Below the pieces are notes generated by a model. It made no database searches and was not told the DNA's origin. It saw only the letters and a program-made list of their open reading frames with translations. The position numbers and the translations under genes are program-made. A stretch of 64,000 nt of DNA from Cellulomonas chitinilytica (GTDB lineage: Bacteria > Actinomycetota > Actinomycetes > Actinomycetales > Cellulomonadaceae). The DNA is taken from positions 1 to 64,000 of the forward strand of contig NZ_BONK01000001.1 in assembly GCF_016862675.1 (NCBI RefSeq), in the 5' to 3' direction. Of the stretch, positions 50,425 to 60,508 are shown piece after piece; the first letter of the stretch is position 1; every line of letters starts with the position of its first letter.

Positions 50425-50764
50425 CCCGAGATCGTAGACCGCCGCGGTCGCGCAGGCGTCCGGCGGGTGAACCCACGGGGTGAGGTGTGTGACGCGCGCG
50501 ACCGTCTGCCTGGCTCCGGGGGCCCGTCGGATACCCTGTACGGGTACATCGGTTGCCCGGTCGTCACGGTGGGGGCGTCGTCCCCGGTTCAACGACCATC
50601 CCGCGCAGCCCCGGACACACGGTCCGGAGTCGCTCGCGGGAGGACTTTCACGATCGGCTGCCGGCCACTCGCGTGGTGACGACCGCTGTCGCCCGGGACG
50701 CCCCCGACGCCCGTCGGCCCCGGACAGCGCGCGGCACACCACCCTTCGCAGTGAAGAGTCGACA
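50425..50764 (+). promoter_or_regulatory. intergenic promoter and long leader of the DEAD-box helicase gene
   Basis: No gene is seen in these 340 bp. A candidate -10 (TACCCT, 50532-50537) overlaps TGTACGGGTACA (50537-50548), an inverted repeat, leaving a leader of about 220 nt before GTG 50765. A GGGAGGA run near 50638-50644 is not followed by a normal start codon. Long leaders are common for cold-induced helicase genes; no known riboswitch was recognised. Confidence 0.45.
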
Positions 50765-52504
50765 GTGTCCACAGAGACCACACGTTCTGCCGTGTCCGAG
50801 GAGACGGCAGCCTCCGCCCTCGCGGCGCCGATGACCCGCCCGCTCAAGAACACGTACTCGTCGGTCCAGGCCGTCGACGCGTCGTTCGCCGACTTCGACG
50901 TCCGCCCGGAGATCGTGCAGGCGCTCGCCGACGCCGGCATCACGCACCCGTTCCCCATCCAGGCGATGACGCTCCCCGTGGCCCTGTCGCGGCACGACAT
51001 CATCGGCCAGGCCAAGACGGGGACCGGCAAGACCCTCGGCTTCGGCGTCCCGCTGCTCGACGCGGTCGTGGCCCCGGGCGAGCCCGGGTACGACGAGCTC
51101 CCCGCCGCCGGCAAGCCGCAGGCGCTCGTCGTCGTCCCCACCCGTGAGCTCGCCGTGCAGGTCGCGGGCGACCTCGCGACGGCGTCGGCCCGCCGGACGG
51201 TCCGCGTCGTGCAGGTGTACGGCGGCCGGGCGTACGAGCCGCAGATCGACGCGCTGAACAAGGGTGTCGAGGTCGTCGTCGGCACCCCCGGGCGCATGAT
51301 CGACCTGCTCAAGCAGCGTCACCTCGACCTGTCGCGCGTGCGCACCGTCGTGCTCGACGAGGCCGACGAGATGCTGGACCTCGGCTTCCTGCCGGACGTC
51401 GAGACGCTCCTCGCCGCGACCCCCGCGTCACGGCACACGATGCTGTTCTCGGCGACCATGCCGGGCGCGGTCGTCGCGATGGCCCGCCGGTACATGACGC
51501 AGCCGACGCACATCCGCGCGGCCGATCCGGACGACGACGGCCAGACCGTCAAGAACATCAAGCAGGTCGTCTACCGCGCGCACGCGCTCGACAAGGTCGA
51601 GCTGCTCGCCCGCATCCTGCAGGCGAACGGCCGCGGCCTGACGATCGTGTTCGCGCGCACCAAGCGGACCGCCGCGAAGGTCGCCGACGACCTCGTCGAG
51701 CGCGGCTTCGCCGCCGGGGCGCTGCACGGCGACCTCGGCCAGGGCGCCCGTGAGCAGGCGCTGCGCGCGTTCCGCCACGGCAAGGTCGACGTGCTCGTCG
51801 CCACCGACGTCGCGGCCCGCGGCATCGACGTCGAGGACGTCACGCACGTCGTGAACTACCAGTGCCCCGAGGACGAGAAGACGTACCTGCACCGCACCGG
51901 CCGCACGGGCCGCGCGGGCAACAAGGGCACGGCCGTCACGTTCGTCGACTGGGACGACATGCCGCGCTGGGGGCTCATCGACAAGGCCCTCGGCCTGGGC
52001 ATCCCGGAGCCGGTCGAGTCGTACTCCAGCTCCGCGCACGTGTACGCGGACCTCGACATCCCCCAGGGCGTCAAGGGCCGCCTGCCCAAGGCGCAGCAGA
52101 CGCGTGCCGGTCTGGCGGCCGAGGCCCTCGAGGACCTCGGCGAGACCGGCAAGCGCGGCGGCGGCGCGGGTGGCCGGGGTACGGGCGACCGCGGGCACGC
52201 CGGCGGCTCGCCGCGTGGCGGCGCGCCGCGCAGCGGTCCGCGCGACGCCGAGGCCGGTGCCGGCGAGGCGCCCCGCGAGGGTGGCCGTCGCCGCCGTGGC
52301 GGCCGCGGCGGTGGGCGCGGTGAGGACGGCACGAGCACGACGAGCGCACCGGCGACCGAGGGCACCTCGGCCGGTCCGGCCGCGACCGGTGGCGACGAGG
52401 GCGCGACGACCGGCACCGCGCGCCGCAGCAGGAGCCGTCGGCGCACCCGCGGTGGCCGTCCGGCCGGTGGCGAGTCCGCTGCTCCCGCGGCCAGCGAGGG
52501 CTGA
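50765..52504 (+). CDS. DEAD-box ATP-dependent RNA helicase
   Basis: Protein of 579 aa. The Q motif is FPIQAMTLPVAL, motif I AKTGTGKT, Ia PTRELA, Ib TPGR, II VVLDEADEMLDLG, III SATMP, IV IVFARTK, V ATDVAARGIDVE and VI HRTGRTGRAG: a complete set. A C-terminal tail of about 150 residues rich in Gly, Arg and Ser (GGGAGGRGTGDRG, RRRRGGRGGGRGE, RRSRSRRRTRGG) is an RNA-binding, low-complexity extension. The likely role is in unwinding structured mRNA or rRNA at low temperature. GTG 50765 starts the conserved part; ATG 50831 is an alternative start. A hairpin terminator follows at 52524-52556. Confidence 0.92.
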   Translation: MSTETTRSAVSEETAASALAAPMTRPLKNTYSSVQAVDASFADFDVRPEIVQALADAGITHPFPIQAMTLPVALSRHDIIGQAKTGTGKTLGFGVPLLDAVVAPGEPGYDELPAAGKPQALVVVPTRELAVQVAGDLATASARRTVRVVQVYGGRAYEPQIDALNKGVEVVVGTPGRMIDLLKQRHLDLSRVRTVVLDEADEMLDLGFLPDVETLLAATPASRHTMLFSATMPGAVVAMARRYMTQPTHIRAADPDDDGQTVKNIKQVVYRAHALDKVELLARILQANGRGLTIVFARTKRTAAKVADDLVERGFAAGALHGDLGQGAREQALRAFRHGKVDVLVATDVAARGIDVEDVTHVVNYQCPEDEKTYLHRTGRTGRAGNKGTAVTFVDWDDMPRWGLIDKALGLGIPEPVESYSSSAHVYADLDIPQGVKGRLPKAQQTRAGLAAEALEDLGETGKRGGGAGGRGTGDRGHAGGSPRGGAPRSGPRDAEAGAGEAPREGGRRRRGGRGGGRGEDGTSTTSAPATEGTSAGPAATGGDEGATTGTARRSRSRRRTRGGRPAGGESAAPAASEG

Positions 52505-52523
52505 CGGCAGCAGCCGATGTCGT

Positions 52524-52556
52524 GAAGGGTGGGTCCGCCAGGCGGGCCCACCCTTC
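52524..52556. terminator. terminator after the DEAD-box helicase
   Basis: GAAGGGTGGGTCCGCC (52524-52539) pairs with GGCGGGCCCACCCTTC (52541-52556) with one G:T mismatch. It lies 20 bp after the helicase stop and could also serve the convergent VanZ-like gene. Confidence 0.8.
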
Positions 52557-52617
52557 GTCGTCCGCGCGGACGCGGCTGCCGGACGCGCTCGCCGGACCGC
52601 TGCCTGCCGCCTCGGCC

Positions 52618-53286
52618 TCAGCCGGGGGCGCGCTCCCCTGACGGCCGCATCGGCGGCGTGCCGTGGAGGCCACCCTCGCCGCCCGGTGGCGCGTACCGCA
52701 GCGGTGACGCGACGACCGCAGCGCTCGCGAGCAGGGCGAGCACCGTGCCGACCGCGCAGACCCGCGCCATGACCACGCCGGTCCGCTCCCCGTGCCGGCG
52801 CCGGGCCGCGTCGACGAGCACGAGGCCGGCGAGCCCACCGGCGGTGTTGACGACGAGGTCGGTGACGTCGGAGCTCCCCACCGCCAGCACGTACTGGGCG
52901 ACCTCCAGGACGACGCTCGCCCCGGCGACCACCGCCGTGGCCCTCCACCGCGACCAGGTCGGTGCGAGGAGCCCCAGGTAGAGGCCGAACGGCACGAAGA
53001 GCAGCAGGTTCGCGACGACCTCGGCGGGCGGGCTCGCACCGGCGCGCGCGGTGGCGACGAACGGGACGAGCTTGATCGTCCGTCGCCAGCCCTCGCCGAC
53101 CCACGGGACCTCGAGCTTCCACAGCACGACCCAGGCGAGGAGCGCGAGGTAGACCGCGAACAGCACGACCAGGGTGGTGGACCGGGCGTGCGCGGGGATC
53201 CGGGCGCCGGCCGGGGCCGGGCGGGTGGTGGTCGTCATGTCGTCCGTCGCTGGTCGGGGGTGGGCGTGGTCGGTCGTGCGGGTCAC
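52618..53286 (-). CDS. VanZ-family membrane protein
   Basis: Protein of 222 aa with at least four membrane helices: STTLVVLFAVYLALLAWVVLW, EVVANLLLFVPFGLYLGLL, ATAVVAGASVVLEVAQYVLAV and VCAVGTVLALLASAAVVAS. NLLLFVPFGLYL and EVAQYV..SDVTDLVVNTAGG are VanZ/RDD-type signatures. The GTG at 53286 overlaps the VanY-like stop as GTGA, so the two are coupled; ATG 53238 is a shorter alternative. VanZ proteins are linked to teicoplanin tolerance, but here the role is unknown. Confidence 0.8.
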   Translation of the reverse strand: MTRTTDHAHPRPATDDMTTTTRPAPAGARIPAHARSTTLVVLFAVYLALLAWVVLWKLEVPWVGEGWRRTIKLVPFVATARAGASPPAEVVANLLLFVPFGLYLGLLAPTWSRWRATAVVAGASVVLEVAQYVLAVGSSDVTDLVVNTAGGLAGLVLVDAARRRHGERTGVVMARVCAVGTVLALLASAAVVASPLRYAPPGGEGGLHGTPPMRPSGERAPG

Positions 53287-53978
53287 TGTGACATCCGCGG
53301 GTCGTGCGTGGGGTCGGCGTACGTCGGGGGGCAGCCGTGGTCGACGGCATCGGGGCGCAGCTCGTAGTGCCAGGCCTCGTTGGCGTAGATCTGGCACAGC
53401 CCGTACCGGGAGCCGTGCGTGGACAGCCAGGTCGTCGCCCGCCAGGGCCCGAGGTCGACCGCGTCTCCGTGCACGTGCGGGGACGTCTCGGCCGTGGCCA
53501 CCCATCGGGCGGCGGCCGCCGCCGAGCCGTACTGCGCGACGGCCTCGCGGAGCAGCTGGTCCTGGTAGGCGGCCGAGCGCCAGCCGCTGTTGACGACGAA
53601 CGTGACCCCGTCGTCGGCGGCGTCGTGCGCGGCGGCGCGCAGCGCGTCGCGCAGGTGGGCGTCGAGCTTCGCGACGGCAGGGACGTCGTCGTCGAAGACG
53701 GTCACACCATCGGCGACGCCGCCGTCGGACTCGAGCGCGGAGGCCTCGCCGCCGGTGCCCTCGAGCGGCGGGGCCTGCGCCGGCGCCGGGTCACCGGCGT
53801 CCGGCACGCCGGCTGCGAGCCGGACGGGTGCGTCCGGCACCGTCGCCCGAGGCGACGCCGCCGACGGCCGGTCGCCGAGGAGCGCGACGGTCGCGGCGAG
53901 GGCCACCGCGATGGCCAGGACGAGGAGGACGGTCGGTCGAGCGCGGCGCGTGGTGGGCGCCGTTCCACTGGAGAACAT
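53283..53978 (-). CDS. VanY-type D-alanyl-D-alanine carboxypeptidase
   Basis: Protein of 231 aa with an N-terminal signal or anchor (VLLVLAIAVALAATVALLG, about 17-35), a Pro/Ala-rich linker and a peptidase_M15B domain. SGWRSAAYQDQL is the substrate-binding run, SPHVHGDAVD (Ser166, His168, Gly171, Asp175) and EAWH (Glu201, His204) give the zinc and catalytic residues. It trims D-Ala from peptidoglycan stems. It is divergent from the VanR-like gene at 54066, as in glycopeptide-response loci, and no vanHAX genes are present. Confidence 0.87.
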   Translation of the reverse strand: MFSSGTAPTTRRARPTVLLVLAIAVALAATVALLGDRPSAASPRATVPDAPVRLAAGVPDAGDPAPAQAPPLEGTGGEASALESDGGVADGVTVFDDDVPAVAKLDAHLRDALRAAAHDAADDGVTFVVNSGWRSAAYQDQLLREAVAQYGSAAAAARWVATAETSPHVHGDAVDLGPWRATTWLSTHGSRYGLCQIYANEAWHYELRPDAVDHGCPPTYADPTHDPRMSQ

Positions 53979-54065
53979 GTCCCCATCCCACGCGCACGCA
54001 TGTTGCCGCCGCGTCTGCAGTTCCTGATATCCCGACGATAGGTGGCCGCTCGTAGCATCGAGGAC

Positions 54066-54738
<673 letters not shown>

Positions 54739-54746
<8 letters not shown>

Positions 54747-55866
54747 GCCGCCCGGGGTGAGCGTCCGGCTCAAGCTCACCGCCAGCTACGCCGGGTTCCT
54801 CGTGGTCGCGGGCGTCCTCCTGATCGCCGTCGTGTGGGTGTTCCTGCTGCGGTACGTGCCCGACCGCGCGGGCACGGTCGTCGAGCTGGGGCCACCGGCC
54901 GACGGCAACCGGCCCGGCCTGTTCGTCCCCGGCCGGTCCGACCTCTGGCGGGCGTTCGCCCCGAAGGCGGCCCTCGCGCTGGGCTTCCTCCTGGTGTTCG
55001 GGCTCGTCGGCGGGTGGCTCCTGTCCAGCCGGATGCTGGCGCCGCTGGACCGCATCACCCGTGCCACCCGCACGGCGGCGACCGGGTCGCTCACCCACCG
55101 CATCCACCTGCCGGGCCGCCGCGACGAGTTCCGTGAGCTCGCCGACGCGTTCGACGCGATGCTCGAGAAGCTCGAGGCGCACGTCGCCGAGGAGCGGCGG
55201 TTCGCGGCCAACGCCTCCCACGAGCTGCGCACGCCGCTCGCGATCACCCAGGCGCTGCTCGACGTGGCCCGCGACGACCCGGACCGCGACGTCGGGGTGC
55301 TCCTCGACCGTCTGCGCACCGTCAACACCCGGGCGATCGGCCTCACCGAGGCGCTGCTGCTGCTCAGCCGCGCCGGCCAGGGGTCCTTCGCACGGGAACG
55401 CGTCGACCTGTCGCTGCTCGCGGAGGACGCCGCCGAGACGCTCCTGCCGCTCGCCGAGAAGCGCGGTACCACGCTCGAGACGTCGGGCGACGTCACCTGG
55501 GCGGTCGGCTCTCAGGCCCTCCTGCTGCAGCTGACGACGAACCTCGTGCACAACGCGGTCGTCCACAACCTGCCCGAGGGCGGCAGCGTCCACGTCACCA
55601 CCACCGCCGACCACGGGTCGGCCGTGCTCGTCGTCGAGAACACCGGCGAGCGGCTCGCGCCCGGGCTCGTCGCGACGCTCGCCGAGCCGTTCCAGCGCGG
55701 CACCGAGCGCGTCCACGGCGACCAGGCGGGTGTCGGGCTCGGGCTCGCGATCGTCCAGAGCATCGCCCGGGCGCACGGCGGCACCCTCACGCTGAGCCCG
55801 CGGGTCGACGGCGGCCTGCGGGTCGTGGTGCGCCTGCCCGGTGCACCGGCGGCCGAGGACCGCTAG
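54739..55866 (+). CDS. sensor histidine kinase (VanS-like)
   Basis: Kinase of 375 aa. Membrane helices are about 14-37 and 77-96 with a short outer loop of some 40 residues, then a HAMP linker, the H-box with His161 (NASHELRTPLAIT), and an HATPase domain with the N-box LTTNLVHNAVVHN and G-boxes GVGLGLAIVQSIA. GTG 54739 overlaps the regulator end. The small sensor loop fits kinases that feel wall stress or bind a ligand in the membrane. It shares a CTAG stop with the convergent MarC gene. Confidence 0.88.
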
Positions 55867-56489
55867 GCGCTCTCGATGAACGCCTGCACGGCGTCGGCGA
55901 CGAGCTGCACCGCGATGGCGGCGAGCAGCAGGCCGGCGATCCGGGTGACGAGGATCGTGCCGGAGTCCTTGAGCACGCGGTGCACGACGTTCGCGAACCG
56001 CATCGCCAGGTAGAGGCACACGTGCACGGCGACGACGCCGAGCGCGATCGCGACCCAGTCGTCGACCGTCGTCCGGTCGGCCTGCTTGACGAACACCATG
56101 GTCGCGACGATCGCGCCAGGCCCGGCGAGCAGCGGCGTGCCGAGCGGCACGAGAGCCACGTTGACCTTGGCGTTGCCCGACGGCTGCGGCTCCTCCATCT
56201 TCCCGGTGAGCAGCTCCATCGCGACGACGAGCAGCAGCAGCCCGCCCGACGCCTGCAGCGCGGCGAGCGAGATGTGCATGTAGCTGAGCAGCTGCTGCCC
56301 GAACACCGCGAACGACACGATGACGCCGAACGCGACGAGGATCGCCTGCCGGGCGGCACGGTTGCGCTGCGCGCGCGTCATCGCACCGGTCAGCCCGAGG
56401 AAGATCGGCACCGTGCCGGGCGGGTCCATGATGACGAACAGCGTGATGAAGACGGAGATGAACAGCTGCAGGTCGAAGACGTCACTCAT
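55863..56489 (-). CDS. MarC-family integral membrane protein
   Basis: Protein of 208 aa with six helices, including LQLFISVFITLFVIMDPPGTVPIFLG (the typical first helix with DPPG), FGVIVSFAVFGQQLLSYM and GVVAVHVCLYLAMRFAN. MarC proteins have unknown transport or stress roles; they are not antibiotic exporters as once thought. ATG 56489 lies 8 bp from the PHP gene stop (56497), so the two are likely one operon. It overlaps the VanS-like stop in a shared CTAG. Confidence 0.88.
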   Translation of the reverse strand: MSDVFDLQLFISVFITLFVIMDPPGTVPIFLGLTGAMTRAQRNRAARQAILVAFGVIVSFAVFGQQLLSYMHISLAALQASGGLLLLVVAMELLTGKMEEPQPSGNAKVNVALVPLGTPLLAGPGAIVATMVFVKQADRTTVDDWVAIALGVVAVHVCLYLAMRFANVVHRVLKDSGTILVTRIAGLLLAAIAVQLVADAVQAFIESA

Positions 56490-56496
56490 GTGAGCG

Positions 56497-57339
56497 TCAC
56501 GGTCGGATCACCTCGGTCACTCCCTGCTCCTCGATCGCCGCCAGGACCGCCGGCTCGGTGAGATTCTCCCCCAGCCGGTTCGCCTTGCCGTCTCCGTGGT
56601 AGTCGCTCGACCCCGTCACCAGCAACCCGAGCCGGTCCGCGATCGCGGTGAGCCGGGCCCGCTGCTCCGGCGAGTGGTCGCGGTGGTGGACCTCGATCCC
56701 GCCGAGACCGGCCGCGGCGAGCTCGTCGAACACCGCGTCGGGGACGATCCGGCCGCGGGCGTCGGCGCCCGGGTGCGCGAACACGGGCACTCCCCCGGCC
56801 GCCCGGATCGCCCTGACCGCGTCGGGTGCCGCCGGTGCGTAGTGCGGCACGTGGTACGGGCCGTCGGCGCGCAGGAGCCGGGCGAACGCGGCGTCACGGT
56901 CGGGGACGACGCCGCGGGCGACGAGCGCGTCCGCGATGTGCGGCCGGCCGACGACGACCGCGTCCTTCGCCTGGGCGAGGACGTCGTCCCACGTGATCGG
57001 GTGGTCGACCGCGAGCAGGTCGACGATCGCCCGGGCGCGGCCGAGCCGGGCGTCCCGGGTCTTGTCGAGCTCGGTGAGCAGGGCGGGGTGCGTCGGGTCC
57101 TGCAGGTAGGACAGCAGGTGCACGCTGATCCCCCGCGAGCGCGCCGACACCTCGGTGCCGCGGACCAGCGCGACGCCCACGAGCTGCGCCGCCTCGGCGG
57201 CCTCGGCCCACCCGGCCGTGGTGTCGTGGTCGGTGAGGGCGACGACGTCGAGGCCGGCGCGGCCCGCCGACAGCACGACGTCCGCCGGTGCCTGCGTGCC
57301 GTCGGAGGCCGTGGAGTGGGTGTGCAGGTCGATCCGCAT
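56497..57339 (-). CDS. PHP-domain phosphoesterase
   Basis: Hydrolase of 280 aa. Metal motifs: HTHSTASDGT (His6, His8), LTDHDTT, RGTEVSA with its Glu, RPHIADAL, FAHPGAD and SGSDYHGDGK. It is of the YciV/RnaAM type, which removes 5'-nucleotides or acts on 3',5'-bisphosphates. ATG 57339 is the clear start. Upstream of, and likely co-transcribed with, the marC-like gene. Confidence 0.87.
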   Translation of the reverse strand: MRIDLHTHSTASDGTQAPADVVLSAGRAGLDVVALTDHDTTAGWAEAAEAAQLVGVALVRGTEVSARSRGISVHLLSYLQDPTHPALLTELDKTRDARLGRARAIVDLLAVDHPITWDDVLAQAKDAVVVGRPHIADALVARGVVPDRDAAFARLLRADGPYHVPHYAPAAPDAVRAIRAAGGVPVFAHPGADARGRIVPDAVFDELAAAGLGGIEVHHRDHSPEQRARLTAIADRLGLLVTGSSDYHGDGKANRLGENLTEPAVLAAIEEQGVTEVIRP

Positions 57340-57434
57340 CCGGCCAAGGTAGCCGTCCGGCGGGTCGGTCCCGGCTCGGCCCCGCGCGTGCCGCCGGTTC
57401 GGGCCTCGCCGCGCCCCGGTGGGACACTGGGCCG

Positions 57435-58970
57435 ATGACCTCGGACACGACGCCTGACACCCCGGAGACCTCGACCACGGAGCAGCCGCTCGCGGACCGC
57501 GGGAGCAACCGGTCCCAGCGACCGGGGTCGGCGGAGTTCCTCCGCTTCGTCACCTCCGGCTGGGCCGAGCGGCCCGCGTCGACCGCGACGCGCAGCCCGG
57601 CGGCCGACCACACGGCGGCACGCCGCTCGGCGCTGTCGGCGAAGTTCCCGGGCGAGCGGCTCGTGGTGCCGGCGGGCACGTTCAAGGTCCGCTCCAACGA
57701 CACGGACTACCGGTTCCGCCCGCACTCGGCGTTCGCGCACCTCACGGGCCTGGGCATGGAGCAGGAGCCCGACGCGGTCCTCGTGCTGCACCCCGTGGAG
57801 GACGGCAGCGGCGACGACGGCAGCGCCCACCACGCGGTGCTGTACCTGCGGCCGCTGGCCGGCCGGGACACCGAGGAGTTCTTCTCCGACTCCCGGTACG
57901 GCGAGTTCTGGGTCGGCGCCCGGCCGACGCTCGAGGACGTCGAGACCACCACCGGCATCACCACGGCGCACCTCGACGACCTGCGGGACGCCCTCGCGAA
58001 GGACGTGGGCGTCGACGGCGTGCAGGTGCTCGTGGTGCCGGACGTCGACGAGGCCGTCGAGGCCGTCATCGAGGAAATCCGGGCCGCGGAGGCGTCGGGC
58101 GAGCGGGACTCCGCGCTCGCGGAATCGCTCTCGGAGCTGCGGCTCGTCAAGGACGCGTACGAGGTCGAGCAGATGCGGCTCGCCGTCGACACGACGATCG
58201 AGGGCTTCGAGAAGATCGTGCGAGCACTGCCCGCCGCGCAGGAGCACGCGCGCGGCGAGCGGGTCATCGAGGGCACGTTCGTCGGGCACGCCCGCCAGGA
58301 GGGCAACGCGGTCGGCTACGAGACGATCGCGGCGGCCGGCGAGCACGCGACGACGCTGCACTGGATCGACAACGACGGGCCGGTCCGGTCCAGGGAGCTC
58401 GTGCTCGTCGACGCGGGCGTCGAGGTCGACAGCCTGTACACGGCCGACATCACGCGCACGCTGCCGGTGGACGGCACGTTCACCGAGGTGCAGCGCCGGG
58501 TCTACCAGGCGGTCCTCGACGCGGCCGACGCCGCGTTCGCCGTCGCCAGGCCGGGCACGAAGTTCCGCGACGTCCACGCCGCCGCCATGGAGGTCATCGC
58601 GGCCCGCCTGGACGAGTGGGGCCTGCTGCCCGTCAGCGCCGAGCAGTCGCTGCTGCCCGAGAACCAGCACCACCGCCGCTGGATGGTGCACGGCACGAGC
58701 CACCACCTCGGCCTCGACGTGCACGACTGCGCGCAGGCCCGCGCCGAGCTGTACCTCGACGGGATCCTCGAGCCGGGCATGGTGTTCACCATCGAGCCCG
58801 GCCTGTACTTCAAGTCCGACGACCTGCTGGTCCCGGAGGAGTACCGCGGCATCGGCGTCCGGATCGAGGACGACGTGCTCGTGACCGCCGACGGCAACGT
58901 GAACCTGTCGGCGGCGCTGCCGCGCGACCCGGACGCCGTCGAGGCGTGGATGGCCCGCCTGCTCGGCTGA
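57435..58970 (+). CDS. aminopeptidase P family (Xaa-Pro) metallopeptidase
   Basis: Protein of 511 aa. The N-terminal creatinase-like domain ends near 240; the catalytic pita-bread domain follows with metal ligands in VLVDAGVEVDSLYTADITRTLP (two Asp), MVHGTSHHLGLDVHD (His), FTIEPGLYF (Glu) and GVRIEDDVLV (Glu). It cleaves the residue before Pro at peptide N-termini. The long acidic-to-mixed N-terminus (SDTTPDTPETSTTEQPLAD) is common in actinobacteria. ATG 57435; terminator follows at 58988-59020. Confidence 0.9.
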   Translation: MTSDTTPDTPETSTTEQPLADRGSNRSQRPGSAEFLRFVTSGWAERPASTATRSPAADHTAARRSALSAKFPGERLVVPAGTFKVRSNDTDYRFRPHSAFAHLTGLGMEQEPDAVLVLHPVEDGSGDDGSAHHAVLYLRPLAGRDTEEFFSDSRYGEFWVGARPTLEDVETTTGITTAHLDDLRDALAKDVGVDGVQVLVVPDVDEAVEAVIEEIRAAEASGERDSALAESLSELRLVKDAYEVEQMRLAVDTTIEGFEKIVRALPAAQEHARGERVIEGTFVGHARQEGNAVGYETIAAAGEHATTLHWIDNDGPVRSRELVLVDAGVEVDSLYTADITRTLPVDGTFTEVQRRVYQAVLDAADAAFAVARPGTKFRDVHAAAMEVIAARLDEWGLLPVSAEQSLLPENQHHRRWMVHGTSHHLGLDVHDCAQARAELYLDGILEPGMVFTIEPGLYFKSDDLLVPEEYRGIGVRIEDDVLVTADGNVNLSAALPRDPDAVEAWMARLLG

Positions 58971-58987
58971 TCCCCGCCCGCCGCGAC

Positions 58988-59020
58988 CGGCCCGCGACCT
59001 CCTGTCGAGGTGGCGGGCCG
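58988..59020. terminator. terminator after the aminopeptidase P gene
   Basis: CGGCCCGC and GCGGGCCG pair, extended by ACCTC/GAGGT around a 5-nt loop, 18 bp after the stop. One G-G mismatch interrupts the stem. Confidence 0.75.
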
Positions 59021-59093
59021 TCGTGCGTCATCCCCGTGTCGGAGCACCTGGCACCGACCCGGACCGACGGTCCGGGGACCCTCTGGGGGACGC

Positions 59094-59285
59094 ATGATGG
59101 ACGGATCGCACCTCTTGGCGGTGCTCGCCGGTCAGACGACGGCGGCGCTCGCCGCGAGCGCCCGGCCGGACGCCCCGGTCGTCGAGCCGCGCGAGCCACG
59201 GGACCGGCGCGTGCACGGGCACCGGTGGTGGCGCACGGTGTGGCGGGTGCGCCGGGCGCGCGGCGTGGAGCCGTCGCGCTCGTGA
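59094..59285 (+). CDS. small basic hypothetical protein
   Basis: Protein of 63 aa, not recognised. The first half is mildly hydrophobic and Ala-rich (HLLAVLAGQTTAALAASA); the second is strongly basic with Trp (HGHRWWRTVWRVRRARG). GGGGGA lies 3 nt before the ATG at 59094, giving a good initiation site, and codons are like those of the neighbours. It could be a membrane-contacting or nucleic-acid-binding peptide; there is no homology I can name. The alternative ATG at 59097 would change only one residue. Confidence 0.5.
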   Translation: MMDGSHLLAVLAGQTTAALAASARPDAPVVEPREPRDRRVHGHRWWRTVWRVRRARGVEPSRS

Positions 59286-59405
59286 CGACCTCGGAATTCA
59301 CCCGGGCATACCGGGACGTACCGGTTGATCTCGGGCGCGACGTGCGAGGACGCTCGTGCGCAGGCCCGCCAACCGTCGTCGGGCACCGCGACCAGGGGGT
59401 CCGTG

Positions 59406-60506
59406 ATGCGAGCGCCAGCCGTCCTGTCCTGCCTCGCCCTCGCGTCGGGCGCGACGCTCCTGGCCACCCCGGCTGCGGCCGATCCCCCGCTCACCTGCGG
59501 GTCGACGGTGACGGTCAGCAGGTCGCTCGGGTCCGACCTGACCTGCCCCGGACCGGGCCCCGCGCTGATGCTCACGGCGGGCGTGAAGCTCGACCTCGCG
59601 GGCCACACGCTGCGCGGGCCAGGGAAGGGCGTCAGCGTCGGCATCGGGGTCCCGGTCCACGGGAACGTCGCGATCGGCCACGGCACGATCACCGGCTGGT
59701 CCGCCGGCGTCCAGACGGTGGGGAGCGACGACGCGGGCTCGGCGGGCGTCGTCGTGGTGCACGACGTGACGTTCGACGGCAACACCACCGGGCTCGACGC
59801 CTCGGGCGACCTGGGGGCGGGCCGCTTCGGCAAGCTGCACAAGGTCCACGCGTCCACGTTCACGCACAACGCACGCGGCATCCTCGCGGGCTGGTTCACG
59901 ACAGTCGACGTGACCAGCTCGTCGTTCGCGGACAACGGCACGTCCGTCGCCGTCGACTCGTCGACCGTCACCGTCGCCGACTCGAGGATCGAGCGCAGCA
60001 CCCGCGGCTTCGAGCTCTGGGAGGCGACGGCGACGATCCGGCGGTCGACGCTCCTGGAGAACGACCAGGCCGTGCTCCTGCACGCGATGAGCGCCGTGAC
60101 GATGGCGGACAGCACGGTCAAGGGCAGCGACGTCGCCGTCAGCGGCAGCGGGTACACGTCCGTCACGCTCACGGGCAGCACGTTCGCGTCGAACACCACG
60201 GCGGTCGCGTTCGACGAGGGAGGCGGCAGCCTCACGGGCAACACGTTCCGCGCGAACGGCACCGGCTTCGTCTCGACGGCTCCGGGCACGGAGGCGACCG
60301 TGCTGCGCGACAACGTGTTCCGGCTCAACGGCGACGGGATCCGGATCGAGGCCGGGGACGCCATGACGAGCCTCGGCGGCAACACCTCGAACGACAACAC
60401 CGGCTGGGGCATCTACGCGCCCGGCGTCGTGGACCTCGGCGGCAACACGGCCCGCCGGAACGGGAGGACGCCCCAGTGCGTCGGCGTGGTCTGCCCGGTC
60501 TCGTGA
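59406..60506 (+). CDS. secreted right-handed beta-helix protein
   Basis: Protein of 366 aa. A signal peptide (residues 1-25, ending TPAAADP) precedes a repeat region of rungs with NTT, GNTF, NDNTG and VTLTGSTFASNT motifs, the pattern of right-handed parallel beta-helix (pectate-lyase-like or NosD-like) proteins. Catalytic residues are not evident, so it may bind polysaccharide or be an exoprotein of unknown role. AGGGGG stands 6 nt before ATG 59406. Two Cys near each end may form disulfides. Convergent with the stress-protein gene, 2 bp apart. Confidence 0.8.
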   Translation: MRAPAVLSCLALASGATLLATPAAADPPLTCGSTVTVSRSLGSDLTCPGPGPALMLTAGVKLDLAGHTLRGPGKGVSVGIGVPVHGNVAIGHGTITGWSAGVQTVGSDDAGSAGVVVVHDVTFDGNTTGLDASGDLGAGRFGKLHKVHASTFTHNARGILAGWFTTVDVTSSSFADNGTSVAVDSSTVTVADSRIERSTRGFELWEATATIRRSTLLENDQAVLLHAMSAVTMADSTVKGSDVAVSGSGYTSVTLTGSTFASNTTAVAFDEGGGSLTGNTFRANGTGFVSTAPGTEATVLRDNVFRLNGDGIRIEAGDAMTSLGGNTSNDNTGWGIYAPGVVDLGGNTARRNGRTPQCVGVVCPVS

Positions 60507-60508
60507 CC

